A DNA stretch of 64,000 bases from JBBSZK01 sp964428325 (GCA_964428325.1 CAYRXU010000001.1:62001-126000), one strand, 5' to 3'; positions 17,268 to 25,346 are shown, counted from the first letter of the stretch. Translations and numbers: made by a program. Notes: generated by a model from the sequence alone, not told the origin.

Positions 17268-17837
17268 ATGAATAACTATACTAAATATCGTTGGTTTTAT
17301 ACGTCGAATAATACGCTTGTTGTAGGTGGCAAAAGCGCGACGCAGAATGATGAGTTATTGTCTTCTGTGGTAAATAACAAGAAAAAATACTACGTTCTTC
17401 ATACTAGTGCGCCAGGAAGTCCATTTAGCATCGTCATGAAGGAAAGAGGCAAAGTCGCGAATGGAGAATTGAGGGAAGTTGCAGTATTTACAGCATGCTT
17501 CAGTCAAGCATGGAAGAAAGGTGTGAAGAAAGCACAAGTGCATATTTTTACTACAGACCAACTAAGCAAACCGAAGGGCGCTAAAGTTGGTACGTGGCAT
17601 GTTAAGGGCAGCGTCAGGAAAGTTGATGCCGAACTTGCTTTAGTATTGACACGTCAGAAAGATGTGCTGCGAGCAGTTCCTGCCGCAAGTGCGAAGAAAG
17701 TGCTTGCCCAAGTAGTGCCTGGCAAGCTTGACAAGCAAGCAGCTGTCGCTCAGTGCGAAGTTATCCTCGATAATAATGTAAGCCACGAAGAGCTCATGGG
17801 GGCCTTGCCTGCCGGAAACATGGCGGTGAGAGCATGA
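17268..17837 (+). CDS. stand-alone NFACT-R (DUF814) RNA-binding protein
   Basis: NFACT-R is the C-terminal RNA-binding domain of NEMF/Tae2/RqcH, the ribosome quality-control factor that elongates stalled chains. Here it stands alone at 189 aa. The start YRWFYTSNNTLVVGGKSATQND matches the domain's hallmark, and the Gly-Ser-Pro region (HTSAPGSPFSIV) and basic middle (QAWKKGVKKAQVH) fit as well. The NFACT-N and helix-hairpin parts are absent. TATA (CTTAAAAACG near 17238) lies about 27 nt before the ATG. It overlaps yhbY by ATGA and lies just before eS19. Confidence 0.85.
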   Translation: MNNYTKYRWFYTSNNTLVVGGKSATQNDELLSSVVNNKKKYYVLHTSAPGSPFSIVMKERGKVANGELREVAVFTACFSQAWKKGVKKAQVHIFTTDQLSKPKGAKVGTWHVKGSVRKVDAELALVLTRQKDVLRAVPAASAKKVLAQVVPGKLDKQAAVAQCEVILDNNVSHEELMGALPAGNMAVRA

Positions 17838-18088
17838 TACAGTTCATGAAATTCCAGATTGGAAAGTCTGGTGTAAATGAAGGCGTCCTTGAGAGTTTGC
17901 GACTTGGTTTTAAGACACATAAAGTGATACGCATTTCTGTGCTCAAGAACTTTGCACCAACAAAGGAAAAAGTGAAAGAAGTTGCAGATATGCTTGTGCG
18001 CGACCTTGGAGGACATTATACTTATGCCCTTATTGGCTTTACTATCGTCATGAGGAGACTTTCTGCGCCCAAGAGAAAGGTTGGGTAA
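17834..18088 (+). CDS. yhbY: CRM-domain RNA-binding protein, YhbY family
   Basis: This is a single CRM domain of 84 aa. The fold starts with KFQIGKSGVNEGVLESLRLG, has the strand HKVIRISVLKN, and ends with the GxxG-type loop RDLGGHYTYALIGFTIVMRR. YhbY proteins associate with large-subunit precursors and assist ribosome assembly. Translation is probably coupled to the NFACT-R gene through ATGA. An alternative start at 17846 would remove four residues. Confidence 0.82.
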   Translation: MIQFMKFQIGKSGVNEGVLESLRLGFKTHKVIRISVLKNFAPTKEKVKEVADMLVRDLGGHYTYALIGFTIVMRRLSAPKRKVG

Positions 18089-18121
18089 GATTTATAAGGG
18101 GTCCTTTTTACTTCTTAGAAC

Positions 18122-18532
18122 ATGGCACATACACATACTGTTGATCCTCAAGAGCATAATAAGCAGCTAGCGCTCGAGTTGAAGAAGTCTGGAGACTTCA
18201 CCCCTCCTGAGTGGGTTTCTCTCGTTAAGAGCGGTGCAGGAAGAATGAGACCTATCGATGATCCTGATTTCTGGTACAAGAGAGCGGCAAGTATTCTAAG
18301 GCAAATGCATATGCGCGGTATTGTTGGTGTTGAACGTTTGAGAACGCGATACGGAAACAGAAAGAATAGAGGCATGAGACCTGCTGAATTCAGAAAGAGC
18401 GCAGGTAAACTTATTCGAGTGATCTTACAGCAAGCTGAAACTGCAGGCCTTGTTGAAAAAGCTAAGGGAAAGAAAGCTGGGAGACAGTTGACTGCTCAAG
18501 GTAAGAAATTAATTGAAGAGGTAAAGGCATGA
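18122..18532 (+). CDS. rps19e: small-subunit ribosomal protein eS19
   Basis: The sequence is characteristic of eS19: ALELKKSGDFTPPEWVSLVK, DDPDFWYKRAASILRQMHM, GVERLRTRYGNRKNRG and the winged-helix end LIRVILQQAETAGLVEK. At 136 aa it has near-normal archaeal length. A TATA-like box (TTTATAAGG near 18091) marks the start of a ribosomal operon. The stop overlaps the next start by 4 nt (ATGA). In many archaea eS19 is followed by a PDCD5-like gene, eL39 and eL31. Here the PDCD5 position holds a CsrA-like gene. Confidence 0.96.
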   Translation: MAHTHTVDPQEHNKQLALELKKSGDFTPPEWVSLVKSGAGRMRPIDDPDFWYKRAASILRQMHMRGIVGVERLRTRYGNRKNRGMRPAEFRKSAGKLIRVILQQAETAGLVEKAKGKKAGRQLTAQGKKLIEEVKA

Positions 18533-18840
18533 TAGCAATTTCGTCTTCTCAGGAAGATAAAAGGAATTTTGATATTCCTCTTGGATTAGTTATTACGAGA
18601 TCGAGAGGTGAATCTCTTGCCGTTGTGAATAGAGATAGTGGAGATTCTATTGTTCTTACCCTAGGGGATAGAAAGGGCAACAAAGCACGGATCGGGATAA
18701 ATGCAGGAGATAACTATGAAATTGTACGTGCTGAATTGACTCACGGAGTACCAGGTTTATATGAGGCTATTCGTGAAGGCAAACCAATAACTAAAGAGAT
18801 GTTAAAAGGTTATGATGTTATGAGGGAAATGGGAAGATGA
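18529..18840 (+). CDS. CsrA-like RNA-binding protein in a ribosomal operon
   Basis: Residues 20-70 align by eye to bacterial CsrA. LVITRSRGESL (20-30) matches the LILTRRVGETL start, GDRKGNKARIGINA (46-59) matches GVKGNQVRIGVNA, and IVRAEL (65-70) matches VHREEI. The two RNA-contacting arginines of CsrA correspond to R24 and R67. An 18-residue N-terminal extension and a longer tail (to 103 aa) are added. CsrA dimers bind GGA sites in mRNA leaders to control translation or decay. It overlaps eS19 and eL39 by ATGA at both ends, occupying the place usually taken by PDCD5. The function in this archaeon is inferred. Confidence 0.72.
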   Translation: MIAISSSQEDKRNFDIPLGLVITRSRGESLAVVNRDSGDSIVLTLGDRKGNKARIGINAGDNYEIVRAELTHGVPGLYEAIREGKPITKEMLKGYDVMREMGR

Positions 18841-19037
18841 CGCAGCATTATCACAAAAAAGTTGTTCTTGGAGTACATGGTCGAAGAACAAAGTGGGCAC
18901 CATTTTGGGCAGTTATCCGTGCATTTGGTAAGGGTAAGAGGGCGCATCCTTCACAATTGACTCACGTTAGAAGATCATGGAGACGCTCAAAGCTGAAGAT
19001 CAAGCCGCGTAGAGCTCACAAGACGCATCTAGGATAA
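18837..19037 (+). CDS. rpl39e: large-subunit ribosomal protein eL39
   Basis: The core RTKWAPFWAVIRAFGKGKRA followed by HVRRSWRRSKLKI matches the eL39 pattern, including the terminal RRxWRRxKL motif. The usual length is about 51 aa; this one has 66, with a different N-terminus and a basic tail (KPRRAHKTHLG). It is coupled by ATGA to the CsrA-like gene and followed 4 nt later by eL31. eL39 lines the exit tunnel. Confidence 0.88.
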   Translation: MTQHYHKKVVLGVHGRRTKWAPFWAVIRAFGKGKRAHPSQLTHVRRSWRRSKLKIKPRRAHKTHLG

Positions 19038-19041
19038 TAAC

Positions 19042-19563
19042 ATGGCCGAAACAAAACAACACACTGAAAGAACATACGTCATTCCTCTGAAGAAGGAATG
19101 GTCAAAGGTACCTAGCTATAAGCGAACGCGCAAGGCCATTGTGGCGATTAAGCAGTTCGTTGCACGGCACATGAAAGTTTACGATAGAGACTTGGACAAG
19201 ATCAAAGTTGACAAGTACTTGAACAATGAAATCTGGTCGAGAGGATCAACTAATGCACCTACTCGTGTGAAGGTGAAGGCTATCCAAGAGAAAGACCATG
19301 TTAGAGTAACTTTTGCTGAAACTCCAAAGCACATTACTTTCACTCACGAGAAGCATTCACGCCATCACAAGAAAGCTGAGAAGAAAGCTCCTGCCGTTGA
19401 AGAGAAAAAAGAGAAGACTGCTGAAGAAGCTAAGGCAGAGCAAGAGAAAGAACAGTCAGCCGCTATTGTTAAGGAACAGATTGCAGAACAGCAGACAAAG
19501 GCCGCTAAGCACACCACCAAGGTGAAGACTCCTGAAATCCAGAGAATGGCTTTGAAGAAGTAA
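19042..19563 (+). CDS. rpl31e: large-subunit ribosomal protein eL31 with long charged tail
   Basis: Residues 8-95 are eL31: ERTYVIPLKKEWSKVPSYKR, AIVAIKQFVARHMKVY, DKYLNNEIWSRGSTNAPTRV. After about residue 100 there is a Lys/Glu/Ala-rich extension (EKKAPAVEEKKEKTAEEAK), probably helical or disordered, that roughly doubles the usual length. In many archaea aIF6 follows; here the operon ends and an AlkD gene with its own promoter follows. Confidence 0.93.
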   Translation: MAETKQHTERTYVIPLKKEWSKVPSYKRTRKAIVAIKQFVARHMKVYDRDLDKIKVDKYLNNEIWSRGSTNAPTRVKVKAIQEKDHVRVTFAETPKHITFTHEKHSRHHKKAEKKAPAVEEKKEKTAEEAKAEQEKEQSAAIVKEQIAEQQTKAAKHTTKVKTPEIQRMALKK

Positions 19564-19592
19564 GTTTAAATTTTACTTTTCTAACTAGATTT

Positions 19593-20291
19593 ATGCATCT
19601 TAAAGAACACATTAAAAATAGTGCTTCTGCTGAGCGTGCTCGTGTATCTCAACGATTTTTCAAAACAGGTAAAGGAGAATATGGTGAAGGAGATGTTTTC
19701 GTTGGATTAACTGTGCCGCAATGCCGGGAGATTGCGAAGAAGTTTGCGCACCTATCCCTAGAAGAGATTAGGGGACATTTAGCCTCAGAATTGCATGAAG
19801 AAAGAATGATCGCCTTATTGATTTTAGTTGAGAAATACAATAATGAAAAAGATAGCAGAAATATTATATTTAATTTCTATTTAGATAACATGAGTCGAAT
19901 TAATAATTGGGACCTAGTAGATTTAAGTGCGGATAAGATTGTAGGTAAATTTTTATTTGAGCAAAATAAAGATGGAAAGATTCTAACTTCTCTTACAAAG
20001 TCAAATGTTCTCTGGGAGCGCCGTATAGCCATAGTTTCTACACTCTACTTTATCAGAAAAAATAAATTTGATTTGACTTTTGAAATGTGTGAGTTGCTTA
20101 TGAAAGACAAGCAGGATCTTATTCACAAGGCTTGTGGATGGATGTTACGCGAAGTTGGCAAGAAAGATGAAAAGGTTCTTAAGGTGTTTTTGAAGAAGCA
20201 TTATATGAACATGCCTCGAACGATGTTACGTTATGCTATTGAAAGATTTTCCCAAGACGAGAGGAAGAGATATTTGGAGGGAACAATATGA
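19593..20291 (+). CDS. DNA alkylation repair protein, AlkD family
   Basis: AlkD glycosylases are built of HEAT-like repeats and excise alkylated bases without base flipping. The motifs TVPQCREIAKKFAHL, NNWDLVDLSADKIVG (Trp/Asp of the active cleft), LWERRIAIVSTLYFIR (catalytic-site Arg) and KACGWMLREVGKKD are all present. The length of 232 aa is normal. A TATA element (GTTTAAATTTT near 19564) lies about 27 nt before the ATG. The stop overlaps the cbf5 start by ATGA, so the two are co-transcribed. Confidence 0.88.
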   Translation: MHLKEHIKNSASAERARVSQRFFKTGKGEYGEGDVFVGLTVPQCREIAKKFAHLSLEEIRGHLASELHEERMIALLILVEKYNNEKDSRNIIFNFYLDNMSRINNWDLVDLSADKIVGKFLFEQNKDGKILTSLTKSNVLWERRIAIVSTLYFIRKNKFDLTFEMCELLMKDKQDLIHKACGWMLREVGKKDEKVLKVFLKKHYMNMPRTMLRYAIERFSQDERKRYLEGTI

Positions 20292-21175
20292 GGGGAGACG
20301 AAAGTATGGAAGAGCTGCTTGAGTTTGCCTTTTTTAATATCGATAAGCCATCTGGACCTACGAGTTTCCAGGTTTCTGAACATGTGATGGAAATACTTGG
20401 TGTGCGTAAGACATCACACCTTGGTACGCTTGATCCGCAGGTTAGCGGAGTGTTGCCTATAGCCACAAACAGAGCTTGCAGACTGGCCAAGTATCTTATG
20501 CGCAAGGAGAAAAGTTATGTTGGAATTATGAGGTTGCACGAAGATATAGGCGAGAAAGATTTGAAAGAAGCTATGGCGAGCTTTGTTGGACTTATCAAAC
20601 AAATGCCTCCGGTGCGTTCGAGTGTCAAGCGTGCTGAACGCGAACGTAGCGTGTATGGTTTTAAGATAATTGAAAAGAAAGGCAAAGATGTTGTGTTTGA
20701 GTGTGACGTTGAAGCAGGTACTTATGTGAGAACACTTATCCACGATCTAGGCAAGAAAATTGGAGGCGCGCATATGCTCGAGTTAAGGAGGACACATGCA
20801 GGAGTGTTTGATGAGAAGGATTCTATTAAACTTGGAGATTTGCAACATGCTGTTGATATTGCCACTCAAGAAAGAGATCAGACTTTGTTGCGCGGTGCGC
20901 TTATACCTGGCGAGCAACTCGTGCGACAAGCGTTTCCTCGGATATATGTAAAGGAGGGTTCTCTACCCCAATTGTTGCGAGGCAAGCCGATTCACAAGAG
21001 AGATGTTATAGGTAAGCCCGAGCCGCCAATGAGACAGTCGCGTACTTTGGCACCATTTGAAGGCTTGGAGAAAGGCACGTATATTGGCGTATGGTGCAAA
21101 GATAGATTCGTAGAGATTGCTCGCGTCATCAACTCTGGTGATCTCGTTGCCGTGCCTGATTTTGTTTTCAACTAG
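20288..21175 (+). CDS. cbf5: tRNA/rRNA pseudouridine synthase Cbf5 (H/ACA RNP)
   Basis: Cbf5 is the catalytic subunit of archaeal H/ACA guide RNPs and can also make pseudouridine 55 in tRNA. The catalytic Asp is D49 in SHLGTLDPQVSG. The TruB fold continues with EKSYVGIMRLHEDI, PPVRSSVKRAERERSVYG and EAGTYVRTLIHDLG. A C-terminal PUA domain (about 215-290) ends in GDLVAVPDFV. The length of 295 aa is slightly short, but no key block is missing. The start overlaps the AlkD stop. The gene converges on a DedA-type gene with a 4-nt overlap. Confidence 0.95.
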   Translation: MRGDESMEELLEFAFFNIDKPSGPTSFQVSEHVMEILGVRKTSHLGTLDPQVSGVLPIATNRACRLAKYLMRKEKSYVGIMRLHEDIGEKDLKEAMASFVGLIKQMPPVRSSVKRAERERSVYGFKIIEKKGKDVVFECDVEAGTYVRTLIHDLGKKIGGAHMLELRRTHAGVFDEKDSIKLGDLQHAVDIATQERDQTLLRGALIPGEQLVRQAFPRIYVKEGSLPQLLRGKPIHKRDVIGKPEPPMRQSRTLAPFEGLEKGTYIGVWCKDRFVEIARVINSGDLVAVPDFVFN

Positions 21176-21753
21176 GGCTTAAGAGCGAGCCTGCGGATTA
21201 TCCATTCGATTAAGTAGAAGGCTACTGCAATAATAACTGCAATCAGAAGAAGTTTCTCTATACCCTTCGCGATTTTCAGCCCAAGTGTAAATCCTTTGGC
21301 TGTGAGCCAGGCCAGAGGAACCATGATTACGGCCCAGAGTGCATAAGCGCCGAGATCATATAGGAAGAACTTCTTCCATTTCATCTTTCTTCCAATGTAG
21401 AATACCGATATGTAGCGCAGACCATAAATGAACTTGGTAATGAAAAGCATCAAAAAAGGCCTCTCTTTGTGAAGCTTGTGCATCAAGACGCCGAGGCGTT
21501 GAGACTTCCTCGAGAAAATACGCCAGCGTTTTATGTGAAAGGCAAGGTGCGATCTGGCAAGCCAGAATATAATGTTGTCAATAAGGAGTATGCCTACGGT
21601 TCCGATGAGAAGAACCTGCCAAAGAGGGATAAGACCTTGTCCTGCAAAGATAGAATAGAGAATTATAGTTTCTTCTCCTGGATAGATTGAACCAATTATA
21701 AGTATCAGAAGCTTGTAGGGAGCTAGCGCATGCAACAGCTCTTGGAAGATCAT
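21172..21753 (-). CDS. DedA/VTT-family membrane protein, 193 aa
   Basis: The SNARE-associated (VTT) domain is recognised by SIYPGEETIILYSIFAGQG near the start, the middle TM pair, and FITKFIYGLRYISVFYIGRK with its conserved Arg. About five membrane segments are present. DedA proteins act as lipid scramblases or transporters (including of polyprenyl-phosphate carriers) in bacteria and archaea. Recycling of dolichyl carriers would fit the surface-glycan theme, but that is inference. Confidence 0.85.
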   Translation of the reverse strand: MIFQELLHALAPYKLLILIIGSIYPGEETIILYSIFAGQGLIPLWQVLLIGTVGILLIDNIIFWLARSHLAFHIKRWRIFSRKSQRLGVLMHKLHKERPFLMLFITKFIYGLRYISVFYIGRKMKWKKFFLYDLGAYALWAVIMVPLAWLTAKGFTLGLKIAKGIEKLLLIAVIIAVAFYLIEWIIRRLALKP

Positions 21754-21832
21754 TTCAGAGTTAATGGATGATGGTTTTTAACCCTTATCGATGGCGAGAA
21801 AGGTTTAAAGCGTCTGTAAGGTAAGACTAGCT

Positions 21833-22447
21833 ATGAGAGAATTCATCTATTATTCGCGGACAGCGCCTACTGCGGGAAGTATGGTAAAGGACGATCTACA
21901 GGAGTCTGGTAGAATTGATATCGCAGTGCATACAGTCATAGGGGTGTTTTTCTTGAGCCATAAGATCCGCACAGATGCTAAACTGCATATGTTATTTGCT
22001 GGACCACCAGACCCTGTGAAGCATCTTGAGATTCATCCTGTGACTGAAGGAAAGACTGGCATCGATAAAATCTATCTTTCAAAGAAAGATGTTTCTGGCG
22101 TGTTGAAGAAGATGTTGTATAAGTATCGCGAAGGAGAAAAACGTGAGGTTTTTCCGGGTTTTTGGATTGAGAAGAAGAATTTCCTTGAGCTTGTTAAAGA
22201 TCTCGATAAGCAAGGAAGAAATCTGTACATTCTTGATGCTGATGGCGAAGATATCCGAACTGCTAAGATTGAGAAAGACCCGATCTTTATCCTGGGAGAC
22301 CATAAAGGACTACCCGATAGAGAATTCAAGCGCCTTAGGCAATATTGCACACCAATATCGGTAGGTAAGCGAACGTACTTTGCTTCACAGACTGTCTCTA
22401 TTGTGAATAATGAGATCGATAGGCGGGAAGACGAAGGGCGATTGTAA
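21833..22447 (+). CDS. trmY: tRNA pseudouridine-54 N1-methyltransferase TrmY
   Basis: This SPOUT methyltransferase converts pseudouridine 54 of tRNA to N1-methylpseudouridine with SAM. Family features include the start REFIYYSRTAPTAGS, a middle RIDIAVHTVIGVFFLSH, and the SAM-binding trefoil-knot loop FILGDHKGLPDREF. At 204 aa it is close to the archaeal norm. TATA (GGTTTAAAG near 21800) lies upstream. Its substrate is made by the Pus10/Cbf5-type machinery. Confidence 0.92.
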   Translation: MREFIYYSRTAPTAGSMVKDDLQESGRIDIAVHTVIGVFFLSHKIRTDAKLHMLFAGPPDPVKHLEIHPVTEGKTGIDKIYLSKKDVSGVLKKMLYKYREGEKREVFPGFWIEKKNFLELVKDLDKQGRNLYILDADGEDIRTAKIEKDPIFILGDHKGLPDREFKRLRQYCTPISVGKRTYFASQTVSIVNNEIDRREDEGRL

Positions 22448-22499
22448 GCATACCATCTTAGCATAACAATACTTAAAAAGCGCAAGGCGATGGAGAAGC

Positions 22500-23285
22500 A
22501 TGGTAAAAGGAGTGTCGATAAAGTTCAGTTCTTATAATGAGAGTGTTCCTAAATTGCTTAAGCTTATCAAGCTCGATCAAGAATTGAAGAAGCATGAGCG
22601 CATTGTTATTAAGCCTCTTTTAACTGGCGAGAAGGAAAAGAGCACGCAGGTCGAGTTTGTTGAATCTCTTGTTGCTTTCTGTGCAGCCAATAAGAACCCT
22701 ACTGCCGAGATCTTTGTTGCGGAGGGTGTTGATGGTGCTGATACTATGGAAACATACGATGCTATGGGCTATAGAAGACTTGCAGAGAGCTATGGAATTG
22801 GTCTTGTTGATCTGAATAAGACCGCGTGCGAAACAATCGGTAAAAACGAATTTATGGGCTTTGAGACTATTCTTTATCCAACTATTCTGAAAGACAGTTT
22901 TGTCATATCTGCATCTCCCTTGAGGGCAGATGAAGCCACAGTTATTGCAGGAAGCGTTGCTAACATGCGCGGAGCATTCCCTGCGCGGCATTACAAAGGC
23001 TTTTTCTCGAGCAGAAAGAACAAGCTTGACGGTTACCCTATGAAGTATCAGCTGCATGATATTGCTCTGTGTAAAATACCTAACTTGGGCGTTATTGATG
23101 GTGCAGCTCAAGGGACCATCATTGCAGGTCAACCTATTGAGATTGATAAGCAAGCCGCCAAGGTGATTGGTCTTGACCCTAAGGCAATTGGACACTTGCG
23201 TATGCTTGAAGAAACATTGGCGCAAATAGCCGAGAAAGAAGCTGCACAAGCTAAGGCAGAGAAGGATGCTGCTGTACCGCAATAA
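22500..23285 (+). CDS. DUF362-family protein, 261 aa
   Basis: The DUF362 pattern is visible: HERIVIKPLL, AEIFVAEGVDGADTMETYDA, MGYRRLAESYGIGLVDLNK, SFVISASPLRAD, LGVIDGAAQGTIIAGQPIEI and AKVIGLDPKAIGHL. Many relatives carry ferredoxin cysteines; this version has only isolated cysteines and no Fe-S motif. The C-terminus is a charged Ala-rich helix. Function is unknown. TATA (CTTAAAAAG near 22470) lies about 25 nt upstream of the ATG. Confidence 0.8.
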   Translation: MVKGVSIKFSSYNESVPKLLKLIKLDQELKKHERIVIKPLLTGEKEKSTQVEFVESLVAFCAANKNPTAEIFVAEGVDGADTMETYDAMGYRRLAESYGIGLVDLNKTACETIGKNEFMGFETILYPTILKDSFVISASPLRADEATVIAGSVANMRGAFPARHYKGFFSSRKNKLDGYPMKYQLHDIALCKIPNLGVIDGAAQGTIIAGQPIEIDKQAAKVIGLDPKAIGHLRMLEETLAQIAEKEAAQAKAEKDAAVPQ

Positions 23286-23316
23286 ATTATATTAAGCTAC
23301 TAGGACTAGTTATTCT

Positions 23317-23592
23317 ATGAAAAAGAGTATGCGATTGATTTTGAGCGGTTCTGTACAGCCTATGTTCTTTATGCCTTACTTGAAGGATGAAGCTACTAAG
23401 TTAAATGTTCGTGGTTTTGCACGGGAGCTTGAGGATAAGAGGATTGAGGTGTTTATTGAGGGAGATCTTGCTGCAGTTGAAGCAATGATTCCTAAGTGTA
23501 AGACTGGGCCGTATAACACCAAGATAAGAAGCGCTGAAGAGAAGGTTGAGCGCTTTCAGGATTATAAGGATTTCAAGATTCTGAAGATTTGA
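23317..23592 (+). CDS. acylphosphatase-fold protein without the catalytic arginine
   Basis: The fold is seen in MRLILSGSVQPMFFMPYLKD, LNVRGFARELEDKRIEVFIE and the C-terminal strand pair; 91 aa is the normal size. True acylphosphatases have GxVQGVGFR, where the Arg binds phosphate, and an Asn in GWVRN. Here the loop reads GSVQPMFFM, and FARELEDKR takes the place of the second site. Both catalytic residues are therefore gone. A binding or regulatory role is more likely than hydrolysis. Confidence 0.8.
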   Translation: MKKSMRLILSGSVQPMFFMPYLKDEATKLNVRGFARELEDKRIEVFIEGDLAAVEAMIPKCKTGPYNTKIRSAEEKVERFQDYKDFKILKI

Positions 23593-23634
23593 CTATAGCA
23601 TTATCTATTTAAACCACTTTTCTTTTGTTGTAGA

Positions 23635-25164
23635 ATGGGACGTCAAGATGAGATTGTTGCTGAACGATTGAAGAAGCTGAAAGAATTGCGTGAGCTTGGA
23701 GTGAACCCTTATCCTAATAAGTTTGAGAAAAGCCATTCTAGTGCACAACTACAAGAAGAACACGCTAAGCTTAAGAACGAGGCCTATACGAAAGATAAAG
23801 TGTCTGTTGCTGGGAGATTGTTGCAGGTGAGAGATATGGGAAAGATAGCTTTTGGTACGCTTTATGACGGTACTGCAAATATTCAGATCGTATTACAGGA
23901 GAAAGAAACTAATGATGATGTGCGAGAGTTCTTCAAGAAGTTTGTCGATGGAGGAGATTTCGTGGGCATAGAGGGGACGGTTTTTAGAACGAAACGCGGA
24001 GAGTTATCCATCCTTGTGAAGAAGCTTGAGCTGCTCACGAAGTCTATGTTGCCTTTGCCAGACAAGTTCCATGGCATTTCGGATGATGAAGAGCGCTTGA
24101 GAAAGAGATATCTTGAGATTATCACTAATGCTGAGACGCGCGAGATGTTTATTCGCAAGTCTAAATTCTGGGGTGCGATGCGATCGTTCTTGCATAGTAG
24201 AAACTTCCTCGAAGTTGAAACACCTGTGCTTGAAAATGCAGCAGGAGGAGCAAGTGCAACACCTTTTGCAACGCACCACAATGCACTTGATCTCGATGTG
24301 TATTTGCGTATTTCTATGGGAGAATTGTGGCAGAAGAAGCTGATGGTCGCAGGTTATCCAAAAACGTTTGAGATTGGCCGCCAGTTTAGAAATGAAGGAA
24401 TGGATGCCGAACACTTGCAAGACTACACACAGATGGAATTCTATTGGGGTTATGCTAATTATGAAGATGGAATGAAGCTTGTCGAAGAAATGTACAAAAC
24501 TCTTGCTAAAGAAGTGTACGGTAAGACGAAGTTTAGTTATGCTGGGCACGAGTTTGACCTTGGTAAGAAGTGGGGAGTTATTGATTATGCAGACACTATC
24601 AAGAAAGAACTGAAAATTGATGTTTTCATTGCGTCAAAGCAAGATATGGAGAAGAAGCTGCGAGAGCTGAAACAAGATTTTGCACCGAATTTGGAGCGCG
24701 GACGCTTGATGGACTTGCTATGGAAAGTATGCCGCAAGAAGATTGCAGGGCCTGCGTTTTTGACAGGACAGCCAGTTGAAGTTTCGCCTCTTGCGAAACG
24801 CAATCCAAAGGATGCCCGCAAAGTAGAGCAGTTCCAAGTTATTATTGGGGGAAGCGAAATGGGTAATGGATATAGCGAGCTGAACGATCCTTTTGATCAG
24901 GCAGCTAGGTTTGAAGAGCAAAGAAGAATGAAAGAAGCAGGAGATACAGAAGCTCAGGAACATGATGAAACTTTCGTTGAAGCTCTTAAGTACGGAATGC
25001 CTCCTACATGTGGCTTTGGAGTGTCAGAGAGATTGTTTGCCGTGTTTGAAAATAAGCCTTTGCGTGAATGTGTGATATTCCCGCTTATGAGGCCAACTCA
25101 GACAGGTGAGGAAAAGAGGGAGGAAAAAGAGGATGGAAGACATCGATCTAGTAATAAAAAGTAA
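23635..25164 (+). CDS. lysS: class II lysyl-tRNA synthetase
   Basis: The OB-fold anticodon domain (about 50-145, VSVAGRLLQVRDMGKIAFGT) is followed by the class II catalytic core. Motif 2 is FEIGRQFRNEGMDAEH, and motif 3 is CGFGVSERLFAVFENKPLRE ending in PLMRPT. ATP and lysine pocket residues appear in QVIIGGSEMGNGYSELNDPF. At 509 aa the length is normal. Most archaea use class I LysRS; class II copies occur in several DPANN and other groups, probably by transfer. The 3' end overlaps the histone-fold gene by 32 nt. Confidence 0.95.
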   Translation: MGRQDEIVAERLKKLKELRELGVNPYPNKFEKSHSSAQLQEEHAKLKNEAYTKDKVSVAGRLLQVRDMGKIAFGTLYDGTANIQIVLQEKETNDDVREFFKKFVDGGDFVGIEGTVFRTKRGELSILVKKLELLTKSMLPLPDKFHGISDDEERLRKRYLEIITNAETREMFIRKSKFWGAMRSFLHSRNFLEVETPVLENAAGGASATPFATHHNALDLDVYLRISMGELWQKKLMVAGYPKTFEIGRQFRNEGMDAEHLQDYTQMEFYWGYANYEDGMKLVEEMYKTLAKEVYGKTKFSYAGHEFDLGKKWGVIDYADTIKKELKIDVFIASKQDMEKKLRELKQDFAPNLERGRLMDLLWKVCRKKIAGPAFLTGQPVEVSPLAKRNPKDARKVEQFQVIIGGSEMGNGYSELNDPFDQAARFEEQRRMKEAGDTEAQEHDETFVEALKYGMPPTCGFGVSERLFAVFENKPLRECVIFPLMRPTQTGEEKREEKEDGRHRSSNKK

Positions 25165-25306
25165 GATTAAGTCAGCAGTGCCTGAGTTGAGTGTTTCGAG
25201 TGATGTGCCAGATGCGCTGAACAAGAAAGTTCTAGAGATTCTTGATGCTGCTGCAAAGCGGGCTAAGCTTAACGGTAGAAGAACACTGCAGGCAAAAGAC
25301 TTGTAG
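25133..25306 (+). CDS. short histone-fold protein, 57 aa
   Basis: Residues 5-57 match a histone fold: IKSKIKSAVPELSVSSDVPD, a central helix LNKKVLEILDAAAKRAKLNG, and the hallmark loop RRTLQAKDL. Archaeal histones are about 66 aa; this one ends right after the third helix begins, so it may be a minimal form. The start chosen (25133, ATG after GAAAAAGAGG) lies inside lysS and the coding regions overlap by 32 nt. A longer in-frame start at 25106 adds a basic MRKRGRKKR extension and cannot be excluded. Confidence 0.78.
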   Translation: MEDIDLVIKSKIKSAVPELSVSSDVPDALNKKVLEILDAAAKRAKLNGRRTLQAKDL

Positions 25307-25346
25307 TCTACATTAGTTATATAAACGATTTTGGCTTTTTGATAGG

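Noticed and set aside
18529..18840. PDCD5-like DNA-binding protein
   Set aside because: The place in the operon fits, but the sequence has no PDCD5 helices and matches the CsrA pattern.
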